Source: CAZLMF01 sp964560565
GTDB taxonomy: Bacteria; Bacillota; Clostridia; Oscillospirales; Ruminococcaceae
Length of the DNA stretch: 36,892 bases
Reading direction: 5' to 3'
Assembly: GCA_964560565.1 (NCBI GenBank)
Contig: CAZLMF010000005.1
Coordinates: 1 to 36,892 of the forward strand
Shown here: piece after piece, positions 16,860-24,315 of the stretch
How positions within the stretch are numbered: the stretch's first letter is position 1
How the letters are laid out: each line of letters begins with the position of its first letter
Program-made: the position numbers and the translations under genes
Notes under the pieces: model-generated
What the model saw: the letters and a program-made list of their open reading frames with translations, nothing else
Databases searched by the model: none
Told to the model about the DNA's origin: nothing

Positions 16860-17302
16860 TGGCTGTCGTTAAGCTAAAACGCCTTGATAAGCGCGCGAAA
16901 GTGCCAACTAGGGCAACATCAGGCAGTGCGGGCTACGATATATCGGCACTGCTGGATAGTCCCGTCACCATTGCCCCTGGGGAAGTTAGAATGATTCCGA
17001 CAGGGCTTGCAATTGAGCTTGAGGATAATAGCGTTGTGGCGCTTATTTATCCGCGCAGCTCGCTTGCCTCAAAGCATGGTATTACCCTCGCTAACTGTGT
17101 GGGGGTAATTGACAGCGATTATCGGGGTGAGCTTCGAATGCCGGTGATAAATTTAGGCAATGAACCCTATACCATCTCCTTAGGGGAGCGCATTTCTCAG
17201 CTTGTCCTCACTCCTGTGCTGATTCCCGATATTGAGGAAGTTGAGGAGCTTTCCGACTCCGTTAGAGGCACTGGCGGCTTTGGCTCAACAGGCAAGCTGT
17301 AG
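16859..17302 (+). CDS. dut: dUTP diphosphatase
   Basis: This trimeric dUTPase of 147 residues hydrolyses dUTP to dUMP and pyrophosphate, supplying dTMP synthesis and keeping uracil out of DNA. All five family motifs are present in order: GSAGYDISAL, PRSSLASKHG, ANCVGVIDSDYRGE with the catalytic aspartate, ERISQLVL, and the glycine-rich C-terminal arm RGTGGFGSTG. It is translationally coupled to zapA through a TAATG overlap. The length is normal for the family. Confidence 0.96.
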   Translation: MAVVKLKRLDKRAKVPTRATSGSAGYDISALLDSPVTIAPGEVRMIPTGLAIELEDNSVVALIYPRSSLASKHGITLANCVGVIDSDYRGELRMPVINLGNEPYTISLGERISQLVLTPVLIPDIEEVEELSDSVRGTGGFGSTGKL

Positions 17303-17341
17303 GTGTAATATAACAAACTTAATATGGACAGGAGCACTGAT

Positions 17342-17632
17342 ATGGCATATAAAAGCAATACAGGTTCATGGAAGAAAACTATCGCCTTTATCTTTTTCCT
17401 TTTAGCTGGTATAGCCGTTGGCTCGGCGGTTTCAACCCTTTGTGCGGATGTGAGCTGGCTTGATTGGCTATCCTGGGGGAGGACTATCGGCATTAACACA
17501 AGCGCACCTATGGTACTCGATCTTATTATAGCAAAAATTGCTTTTGGGTTCACTTTCACCATTTCAGTAGCTCAAATTTTCTTTGTAATAATATTCATGC
17601 TGCTGTTTAGCAAGCTTTGCAAGAATATGTAG
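17342..17632 (+). CDS. DUF4321 small membrane protein
   Basis: This 96-residue protein has two predicted membrane helices (about 13-31 and 72-93) separated by an extracytoplasmic stretch containing WLDWLSWGRTIG. It matches the DUF4321 family found in Clostridia near cell-shape genes; its function is unknown. The ATG at 17342 is preferred to that at 17324 because AGGAG lies at 17330-17334, 7 bp ahead. It sits 39 bp after dut and just before mreB, so a role at the envelope is plausible but unproven. Confidence 0.72.
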   Translation: MAYKSNTGSWKKTIAFIFFLLAGIAVGSAVSTLCADVSWLDWLSWGRTIGINTSAPMVLDLIIAKIAFGFTFTISVAQIFFVIIFMLLFSKLCKNM

Positions 17633-17663
17633 AAAAAGTTTGCAAATTCATTTAAGTTGCTCG

Positions 17664-17692
17664 TTGTTTTACCGTTAAAAAAGTGTTATACT
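17664..17692 (+). promoter_or_regulatory. mreB promoter
   Basis: TTGTTT (17664-17669) and TATACT (17687-17692) are separated by 17 bp, 48 bp before the mreB start. Confidence 0.6.
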
Positions 17693-17740
17693 ATGAACAA
17701 GGTTCATTCAAATACAGATAAGCAGGAAGGATACAGAAAT

Positions 17741-18766
17741 ATGGCAATGTTTTCAAAGGATATAGGTATTGACTTAGGTACCGCAAACACGCTTGTATAT
17801 ATGAAGGGCAAGGGGATTATTATCCGCGAGCCAAGCGTTGTTGCTGTTGAGATTAAAACCGACAAGGTTAGATATGTGGGCAAGGAGGCAAAGGAAGTTA
17901 TCGGTCGTACACCCGGCTCGATAGTTGCTGTTCGCCCTCTTAAGGACGGCGTAATCGCCGACTTTGACATTACCACCTCCATGTTGCAGGAGTTCATCCG
18001 CAAGGCGCTAAAGGGCGCATTGTTCTCAAAGCCTAGGGTAATCATTTGCATTCCCTCAGGCGTTACTGCCGTTGAGCGCAGAGCAGTTAAGGAAAGCGCA
18101 GAAAACGCAGGAGCAAAGCGTGTGTTTGTCATTGAGGAGCCAATGGCGGCGGCAATCGGCGCAGGACTTCCTGTTGCAGAGCCTACCGGCTCAATGATTG
18201 TAGACATCGGCGGCGGCACAAGCGAGGTCGCTGTAATATCCCTAGGAGGCATTGTCGCTTCACGCTCAGTAAGAGTGGCAGGAGACGAATTTGATCTATC
18301 CATCATTAACTATATAAAGAAAAAGTATAACCTGCTTGTGGGCGAGCGTACAGCGGAGAATGTTAAAATGGGCATTGGTTCTGCATTCCCAGGTGAGAAC
18401 GAGCCTGTTATGGACATAAAGGGCAGAAACCTGCTTACCGGACTTCCAGAAAGCATCACAATTACCTCTGAAGAGATACGTGACGCTCTAAGCGAGCCTT
18501 TAGCTCAAATTATCGAGGCAATTAAGATTACCCTTGAGAAAACACCACCTGAGCTTTCCGCGGATATAATTGACAGCGGAATTACGCTTACAGGGGGAGG
18601 CGCACTTCTAAAGGGTGTTGATAAGCTTATAAATAAAGTGACAGGTATGCCTGTTCACATTGCAGAGCGTCCTCTTGACTGCGTAGCAGACGGCACCGGC
18701 AAGGTGCTTGAGAATATAGATAAGCTTTACGATGTTCTAAGCGATGAGGAAACCCGCTACTATTAA
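17741..18766 (+). CDS. mreB: Rod shape-determining protein MreB
   Basis: This 341-residue bacterial actin polymerises under the membrane and guides peptidoglycan synthesis during elongation. The actin-fold ATPase motifs are clear: IGIDLGTANTLVYMKGKGI (phosphate 1), MIVDIGGGTSEVAVISLGG (phosphate 2) and GITLTGGGALLKGVD (adenosine). The start at 17741 gives the usual MFSKDIGIDLGTANT beginning after two residues, and AGGAAGG lies 10 bp upstream. An earlier in-frame start would lie inside the promoter. It has its own promoter, and a terminator-like hairpin follows before mreC. Confidence 0.96.
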   Translation: MAMFSKDIGIDLGTANTLVYMKGKGIIIREPSVVAVEIKTDKVRYVGKEAKEVIGRTPGSIVAVRPLKDGVIADFDITTSMLQEFIRKALKGALFSKPRVIICIPSGVTAVERRAVKESAENAGAKRVFVIEEPMAAAIGAGLPVAEPTGSMIVDIGGGTSEVAVISLGGIVASRSVRVAGDEFDLSIINYIKKKYNLLVGERTAENVKMGIGSAFPGENEPVMDIKGRNLLTGLPESITITSEEIRDALSEPLAQIIEAIKITLEKTPPELSADIIDSGITLTGGGALLKGVDKLINKVTGMPVHIAERPLDCVADGTGKVLENIDKLYDVLSDEETRYY

Positions 18767-18847
18767 CCTATGTCGACATTTATCGCTTGCGGTGTCCATC
18801 AGCGCTAACTGACTGTCCGTGACGCGCTTATGCCACGCCTTTACTTT

Positions 18848-18876
18848 AGTGTCGCTTATGCGGCACTAATTTTATT
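18848..18876 (+). terminator. Terminator-like hairpin between mreB and mreC (repeat copy A)
   Basis: AGTGTCGC-TTAT-GCGGCACT is followed by AATTTTATT. The stem has eight pairs with one U-G wobble. Nearly the same sequence occurs at 22905-22925. The preceding bases (18767-18847) hold further weak dyads, including AGCGC/GCGCT. No second promoter for mreC is obvious, so this may be leaky. Confidence 0.55.
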
Positions 18877-18904
18877 CTTGAAAGTTAATGATTGGAGGTA
18901 AGTA

Positions 18905-19759
18905 ATGCGAGAATTTTTCAGCAGCTGGAAGTTCAAAGTCATCCTCGGCGTTGTTGCGCTTTTACTTGGACTTATGGTCTATGCGGCTACTACAAGTAAC
19001 ATTGCTACCTCCCCTGAATCGTTACTTGGGGCTATTACTGCGCCCTTTCAGCGGCTTACCACCAATATATCAAATGCGGTTGAGTCCCAGCTTGATAAGC
19101 TAATAAATGCTGACAAGTATTATAAGGAAAATCAACTGCTAAAGGAACAGCTAGCCGAGATTTATGGTAAGTATATAAACTACGAGGACATAAAGGCGGA
19201 AAATGAGCAGCTTCGTGAGGTTATCGGACTTAAAGAAGACAATTCCGACTACGAATTCTCCCCCCCCTCCTCCATTATCGGCAGGCAAAGCAACGATATT
19301 TACGGCTCCTTTGTCATAGATAAGGGCAGCCTTGACGGCATTTCGGCGCAGGACCCTGTCATCACTTCCGCAGGGCTTGTCGGCAGGGTGATCGAAGTCG
19401 CACCAACATATTCTCGTGTCGCAACGCTGCTTTCCCCCGATGTGCCTGTGGGTGTATACTGCGTTGAAACTAAGGATACGGGCATACTTATGGGGGATAT
19501 TGACCTTGCCTCTCAGGGTAAATGCAAAATGGTCTATATTGACAAAGACAGCACGCTAAAACCCGGCGACATAGTTGTGACCTCCGGTCGTAGCGGGGTT
19601 TTCCCCGATGGCATAATGGTTGGCACAGTTGAGGACGTCTATATCGAGGACACGGGACTTTCTAAGTCGGCAATTATCACTCCTGTTGTAAATAGCGGTA
19701 AGATAAAGGATGTATTTGTAATAACAAGCTTTGAGGGACAGGGGCTTGGCTATGAATAG
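18905..19759 (+). CDS. mreC: Rod shape-determining protein MreC
   Basis: This is a 284-residue single-pass membrane protein. It has a membrane anchor at about 13-29 and an extracytoplasmic coiled coil at about 64-106 (KYYKENQLLKEQLAEIYGKY, then AENEQLREVIGL). The two beta-barrel domains of MreC occupy about 115-280 (SIIGRQSNDIYGSFVIDKGS, ITSAGLVGRVIEV, VVTSGRSGVFPDGIMVG). It links the cytoplasmic MreB filament to penicillin-binding proteins outside. GGAGG precedes the ATG, and the stop overlaps mreD. Confidence 0.93.
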   Translation: MREFFSSWKFKVILGVVALLLGLMVYAATTSNIATSPESLLGAITAPFQRLTTNISNAVESQLDKLINADKYYKENQLLKEQLAEIYGKYINYEDIKAENEQLREVIGLKEDNSDYEFSPPSSIIGRQSNDIYGSFVIDKGSLDGISAQDPVITSAGLVGRVIEVAPTYSRVATLLSPDVPVGVYCVETKDTGILMGDIDLASQGKCKMVYIDKDSTLKPGDIVVTSGRSGVFPDGIMVGTVEDVYIEDTGLSKSAIITPVVNSGKIKDVFVITSFEGQGLGYE

Positions 19760-20333
19760 ACGTTCACGTTCGCACAGGCATTCCGTAGACAGAGCTGACA
19801 AAATAAAGCTTGCAACAAAATGGGTGCTGTTTGTGCTTATATCCATTGTGCTGTACGCACTGCAAACCACACCTGGCTTAACGGAATTTTCCCCTATTTT
19901 GCTTATTCCTTTTGCACTTTCTGTCACTATGCTTGAGCACCTAAGCAAACTTTCCTGCGCATTTTTTGGGGCATGGTGCGGACTATTACTGGATATGGCA
20001 TCGAATAGCCTTTTGGGGTTTAATGCGATTTTACTTATGGCAATATGCGTTGCGGCAAGTCTGCTTGTTACGCACTTAATCCGCCCCTATATTGTAAACA
20101 TGCTTTGGCTTTGCTTTGGTGCGGTGAGTATAATTGCACTTATGGATTTTTTCTTTAGGTTTGTAATATGGGATTATTCCTTTACCACGATAATTTTCAA
20201 GGGGTATACTATCCCTGTTATAATTTCTACGACCCTTCTTTCACCGCTTTTACTGCTGCTTGTGAGAATGCTGTTTACAAGGCTTGGTGTTGAGGAGGAA
20301 ATTATCCCCGAGGAAGTCATTGATGACGACTGA
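19752..20333 (+). CDS. mreD: Rod shape-determining protein MreD
   Basis: This 193-residue integral membrane protein of the elongation complex has a basic N-terminus (MNRRSRSHRHSVDRADK) followed by about five hydrophobic helices and ends in an acidic tail (GVEEEIIPEEVIDDD). The ATG at 19752 overlaps the end of mreC by 8 bp and is served by AGGGG. An in-frame TTG at 19731 is less likely. Sequence identity in MreD is generally low; position in the cluster is the strongest evidence. Confidence 0.88.
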   Translation: MNRRSRSHRHSVDRADKIKLATKWVLFVLISIVLYALQTTPGLTEFSPILLIPFALSVTMLEHLSKLSCAFFGAWCGLLLDMASNSLLGFNAILLMAICVAASLLVTHLIRPYIVNMLWLCFGAVSIIALMDFFFRFVIWDYSFTTIIFKGYTIPVIISTTLLSPLLLLLVRMLFTRLGVEEEIIPEEVIDDD

Positions 20334-20354
20334 TTGTTAAGAAAGGATGCACTA

Positions 20355-22340
20355 ATGGGAAAGGTTTCGGACTGGATTCGCTCCCTTTTATTGATTGCAC
20401 TTGTGGTTGTGCTTGCGGTCATGGGCGGCATAAGGCTTATGAAACTGCAAATTGTTCAGGGAGCTTCATACCTTGAAATGAGCGAGCGCACCTATTCCGG
20501 CACTCAGCTTGTTCAGGCTGCAAGAGGCGAGATATATGACACAAACGGCAAGTCGCTTATAGTCAATGAAGTTGGCTACAATGTTGTAGTCGAAAAAGCG
20601 TTTTTGCGCACAGGGACAGAAAATGAGATTATGCTCAGAGTCGCAAAGCTCCTGTCTGAGCATGGCGAGGAATGGATTGACTCCCTGCCTATTACAAAAG
20701 GAGAGCCCTACGCATTTTTGCCCGAAAGCGCCAGTGACATCTCTAAGCTCAAGCAAAACCTAAACCTAAACGTATATGCGACCGTTGATAACTGCATGAA
20801 CTCCCTTGTTGAGAAGTATGACCTCGAAAGCTATACCTCCGAGGAGCAGCGCATTATAGCAGGCATTCGCTATGAGATGCTCCTTATGGACTTTTCCATT
20901 AGCAACCGCTATACATTAGCGGAAGACGTTTCAATTGAGGCTGTTTCAGCCTTGCGTGAGCATACCTTTGACTTGCGGGGCATTGATATAGTGGAGGATG
21001 CAATTCGTGTATATTCACAGGGGGATATTGCTCCCCATCTGCTCGGCGTCGTGGGCAATATTGACGCTGTCGAGTATGCAAAAAACAAGGGCAAAGGCTA
21101 CCGACTAAACGATGTAATCGGCAAGTTTGGCATTGAGCTTGGCATGGAGGAATACCTGCGAGGCACTGACGGCACACGCACCATTACCCAAAGCACAAAC
21201 GGCGAGGTAATTTCAACGAAGGTCACCGACCCTGCAATCCCCGGCAACAGCATTAAGCTTACCATTGATTCGGACTTGCAAAGACAGCTTCAAAAGGATA
21301 TGGAGACGCATATTGAAATGCTTCGTGCCCAAGAGGAGGGTAAAGACGGTCAACTTGTCAAGGGCGGCTCAATAGTAGTCCTTGATGTTAGGACCGGAGG
21401 GGTATTAGCCTCGGTAAACTACCCAAGCTACGACCTAAATGACTATTTAGACAACTATTATGATGTCCTCACCGCCGAGGGCAACCCTACGTTTAACCGT
21501 GCCTTCAACGGCTTGTACCGCCCAGGCTCCACATATAAAACCGTCACCGCCATTGCCGCTTTGCAGCAAGGCACTATTGACAGCCATTCAACTGTTCACT
21601 GCACAGGTTCATACACATACTTTCCCACCCAAAAATTTGGCTGTACAGCTTGGCATGGCACAACTGATGTTGTAAACTCCATTCGTAAGTCCTGCAATAT
21701 TTTCTTCTACGATGCAGGCAGAAGGACAGGCATAGACGCAATACAAAAGCTTTCCTATAAATTCGGGCTTGGTATTGACCTTGGCATGGAGATACCTAAT
21801 AAAGAGGGGTATGTTTCAGGTCCTGATACCTCGGAAGCCCTTGATAAGGATTGGTACCCTGCCGACGTTGTTCAGGCAGCAATAGGTCAGCTTGATACAA
21901 CGGTTTCCCCCTTGCAAATGGCAGTACAGGCAATGACTATTGCAAATCATGGCACACTTGTTCAGCCCCATATCGTCGAGAGTATATACGACTATAATAT
22001 GGAAACCTTAGTTGAAAGAAAGAACAGGGTCGAGCTTTCAACAATGAAGGATTCCGATGCCTTCTACGACCTTGTAATCGAGGGAATGGTATTATGTTCA
22101 AAGGATAACTACGGCGGACTTGGCCCTGACGGACAAAACCTTTATACCCACCTAGGCTTTGACGTTGCCATTAAAACAGGCACACCACAGGTTGCAACCG
22201 ATCTGTTCAACTCCGCTATTATTGGCTTTGCCCCTGCCGATAACCCACAGATAGCATTTGCGATTTTACTTGAGGAAGGCGAGAGGGCACGCTATCTTGC
22301 GGGAAATATTTGTGACGCTTATTTTGGCGCTAAGGACTAA
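20355..22340 (+). CDS. mrdA: Class B penicillin-binding protein (PBP2, elongation transpeptidase)
   Basis: This is a monofunctional D,D-transpeptidase of 661 residues that cross-links peptidoglycan. It has an N-terminal membrane anchor (about 8-30), a dimerisation domain (RGEIYDTNGKSLIVNEVGYNV onwards, to about 290) and a transpeptidase domain. The catalytic motifs are S392-TYK395 in RPGSTYK, S446-CN in RKSCNIFF, and K607-TG in IKTGTPQ. No PASTA repeats are seen, so this is PBP2-like rather than the usual SpoVD. The ATG at 20355, with GAAAGGA before it, is preferred over the TTG at 20334. The position directly after mreBCD supports an elongation role, although no rodA is adjacent. Confidence 0.92.
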   Translation: MGKVSDWIRSLLLIALVVVLAVMGGIRLMKLQIVQGASYLEMSERTYSGTQLVQAARGEIYDTNGKSLIVNEVGYNVVVEKAFLRTGTENEIMLRVAKLLSEHGEEWIDSLPITKGEPYAFLPESASDISKLKQNLNLNVYATVDNCMNSLVEKYDLESYTSEEQRIIAGIRYEMLLMDFSISNRYTLAEDVSIEAVSALREHTFDLRGIDIVEDAIRVYSQGDIAPHLLGVVGNIDAVEYAKNKGKGYRLNDVIGKFGIELGMEEYLRGTDGTRTITQSTNGEVISTKVTDPAIPGNSIKLTIDSDLQRQLQKDMETHIEMLRAQEEGKDGQLVKGGSIVVLDVRTGGVLASVNYPSYDLNDYLDNYYDVLTAEGNPTFNRAFNGLYRPGSTYKTVTAIAALQQGTIDSHSTVHCTGSYTYFPTQKFGCTAWHGTTDVVNSIRKSCNIFFYDAGRRTGIDAIQKLSYKFGLGIDLGMEIPNKEGYVSGPDTSEALDKDWYPADVVQAAIGQLDTTVSPLQMAVQAMTIANHGTLVQPHIVESIYDYNMETLVERKNRVELSTMKDSDAFYDLVIEGMVLCSKDNYGGLGPDGQNLYTHLGFDVAIKTGTPQVATDLFNSAIIGFAPADNPQIAFAILLEEGERARYLAGNICDAYFGAKD

Positions 22341-22384
22341 TTTTATGAAATGTATTGTTGATACTGCTCAATTTATTGGCTGAT

Positions 22385-22418
22385 TTTGCGTTAATGCTAC
22401 AATATTGACGCAAATTTT
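22385..22418 (+). terminator. Probable terminator after the PBP gene
   Basis: TTTGCGT (22385-22391) pairs with ACGCAAA (22408-22414), with extra pairing inside, and the 3-prime arm runs into TTTT. It lies 45 bp after the PBP stop and just before the mgsA promoter. Confidence 0.5.
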
Positions 22419-22428
22419 AAGTTTACCT

Positions 22429-22456
22429 TTGACAAAGATAATTTATATGGTAAAAT
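22429..22456 (+). promoter_or_regulatory. mgsA promoter
   Basis: TTGACA (22429-22434) and TAAAAT (22451-22456) are separated by 16 bp, about 42 bp before the start codon. A TATAAT just downstream (22456-22461) is spaced too far from the -35. Confidence 0.6.
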
Positions 22457-22497
22457 ATAATAGAGGAAATATCCTCACATGAACGGAGGTGCTTTGC

Positions 22498-22899
22498 GTG
22501 AATATAGCGCTGATAGCCCATGATACTAAAAAAGAACTTATGGTTCAGTTTTGCATTGCCTACTGTGGCATCCTGAGCCGACATAACCTTTGTGCAACTG
22601 GCACTACGGGTAAACTTGTAGCGGATGCGACAGGGCTTTCGATAAAGAGATATTTAAGCGGTGCGCAGGGCGGCGATCAACAGATTTCCGCACGTATTTC
22701 TTGCAATGAAATTGACGTTTTACTCTTTTTCAGAGATCCCCTTACCGCAAAGGAGCATGAGCCTAATGAGATGAATCTTCTAAGGCTATGTGATGTCCAC
22801 AATATCCCCGTAGCGACTAATATAGCAACAGGCGAGGCGCTTATACATGCGCTTGAGCGAGGGGATTTGGACTGGCGAAACATCGTCAATTCCAGATAA
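22498..22899 (+). CDS. mgsA: Methylglyoxal synthase
   Basis: This 133-residue enzyme converts dihydroxyacetone phosphate to methylglyoxal and phosphate, an overflow bypass of glycolysis. Family motifs are seen: IALIAHDTKKELM, the phosphate-binding ATGTTG, LSGAQGGDQQI with the catalytic aspartate at D60, and LLFFRDPLT. The usual proline before the GG of the GGDQQ block is alanine here. The start is the GTG at 22498, 8 bp after GGAGG; an upstream GTG at 22489 overlaps that site. It has its own promoter and terminator. The gene often sits beside mre genes in Firmicutes, for reasons not understood. Confidence 0.93.
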   Translation: MNIALIAHDTKKELMVQFCIAYCGILSRHNLCATGTTGKLVADATGLSIKRYLSGAQGGDQQISARISCNEIDVLLFFRDPLTAKEHEPNEMNLLRLCDVHNIPVATNIATGEALIHALERGDLDWRNIVNSR

Positions 22900-22904
22900 C
22901 TTCC

Positions 22905-22929
22905 AGTGTCGCCTATGGCGGCACTTTTT
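22905..22929 (+). terminator. mgsA terminator (repeat copy B)
   Basis: AGTGTCGCC-TAT-GGCGGCACT is followed by TTTTA. The stem has nine pairs with one U-G wobble in the same place as in the copy at 18848-18867. It lies 6 bp after the mgsA stop. Confidence 0.8.
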
Positions 22930-22949
22930 ATATCAAAACATAGAAAGGC

Positions 22950-24290
22950 ATGATTGTTACAGTGGCAGAATATAGACGACCCCGTGGTACTGAGGATTTA
23001 CTTCCACGAGATATAAATAAATGGCAAACAGTTGAGAAGTCTTTGCTTGATGTTGCTCATTGCTTTGGTTTTAAGGAAATTCGCACCCCCACCTTTGAGC
23101 ACACGGAGCTTTTTTTACGCGGTGTTGGTGACACCACCGACGTTGTACAAAAGGAAATGTACACCTTTGAGGACAAGGGCAACCGTTCTATTACACTGCG
23201 CCCTGAGGGGACTGCGGGAGTAGTGCGTGCGGCAATGGAAAACGGACTGCTAGGGGATGCACTTCCTCTAAAGCTTTGCTACTTCACAAACTGCTTTAGA
23301 TACGAAAAGCCACAGGCAGGCAGACTTCGTGAATTCCGTCAGTTTGGTGTTGAGGTTTTTGGCCCGTCGGACGCTTTGGCGGACGCTGAAGTCATATCCC
23401 TTGCCTATGAGCTATTTGACCGCCTTGGCATTAAAGGCTTAACCCTTGAGCTAAATTCCATCGGCTGCCCCGAATGCAGGGCAAAATACCACGAGGCACT
23501 TCGCTCCTACTTTAGCGATAATATAGACGGCTTATGCCAAACCTGTCATGGCAGACTTGAGCGCAATCCAATGCGCATACTAGACTGCAAAAGTGCGGAA
23601 TGCTCCGTTATTGCAAAGGGCGCACCCACTATGCTTGAATACCTATGCAAGGATTGCACTACGCACTTTGAAACTGTTCGCTCACGCCTTGATACCATGG
23701 GGATTGCATATAAAGTAAACCCGCAAATTGTTCGAGGCTTGGACTACTACACACGCACTGTATTTGAGTTTGTGTCCACTCAAATAGGCACACAGGGAAC
23801 AGTTTGCGGCGGTGGTCGCTATGACGGACTTGTAGGCGCACTCGGAGGAAAGCAAGCCCCCGGACTTGGCTTCGCAATAGGGCTAAATAGGCTTATAATG
23901 GTCATGGAGGCACAGGGGATTGAGTTCCCTGCACCGAAGCAATGCGATTTGTTTATCTCCGTTATGGGAGATAAGGCAAGCGAAACAGCAACTGCGCTTG
24001 TATACAAGCTTCGCAGTGAGGGCTTTTGGGCGGAATGTGACCTTATGGGCAGGAGCTTAAAGGCGCAGATGAAATACTCAGATAAGATTGGCGCTAAGTT
24101 TACAATGGTGCTAGGCGACAATGAGCTTTCAAGCGGCAATGCAAAGCTTAAAAACATGGCAAGCGGAGAAACCTCGGATATTACCCTTGGGGATAATTTC
24201 TCGGAGAGCTTATATGATGTGATTTTAAGGGCAGACCTTGAGAACGTTGTCACAGCAGCGAAGAATTTCGGCGAGAATAATTATAAATAA
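22950..24290 (+). CDS. hisS: Histidyl-tRNA synthetase
   Basis: This class II enzyme charges tRNA-His in the cytoplasm and is 446 residues long from the ATG at 22950. It shows motif 1 (FGFKEIRTPTFEHTELF), the ITLRPEGTAGVVRA block, motif 2 (NCFRYEKPQAGRLREFRQFG), the HisA signature LDYYTRTVFEF, motif 3 (GLGFAIGLNRLIM) and a C-terminal anticodon-binding domain (about 325-425). The start is ambiguous. The GTG at 22962 begins the more typical MAEYRRPRGTEDLLP, and AAAGG lies 13 bp before it but only 1 bp before the ATG. No T-box leader is present in the 50-bp gap after mgsA. Confidence 0.95.
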   Translation: MIVTVAEYRRPRGTEDLLPRDINKWQTVEKSLLDVAHCFGFKEIRTPTFEHTELFLRGVGDTTDVVQKEMYTFEDKGNRSITLRPEGTAGVVRAAMENGLLGDALPLKLCYFTNCFRYEKPQAGRLREFRQFGVEVFGPSDALADAEVISLAYELFDRLGIKGLTLELNSIGCPECRAKYHEALRSYFSDNIDGLCQTCHGRLERNPMRILDCKSAECSVIAKGAPTMLEYLCKDCTTHFETVRSRLDTMGIAYKVNPQIVRGLDYYTRTVFEFVSTQIGTQGTVCGGGRYDGLVGALGGKQAPGLGFAIGLNRLIMVMEAQGIEFPAPKQCDLFISVMGDKASETATALVYKLRSEGFWAECDLMGRSLKAQMKYSDKIGAKFTMVLGDNELSSGNAKLKNMASGETSDITLGDNFSESLYDVILRADLENVVTAAKNFGENNYK

Positions 24291-24315
24291 GATATATTTA
24301 AGCGAGGAGAAAATT

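Noticed and set aside
17704..18306. Minus-strand open frame of about 200 codons across mreB
   Set aside because: It is antisense to mreB, has no ribosome binding site of note and matches no known family; it arises from codon bias.
22926..22961. Possible T-box leader before hisS
   Set aside because: Only 50 bp separate mgsA from hisS and they contain the mgsA terminator; there is no room for a specifier loop or antiterminator. The 25-bp hisS-aspS gap is also too short.
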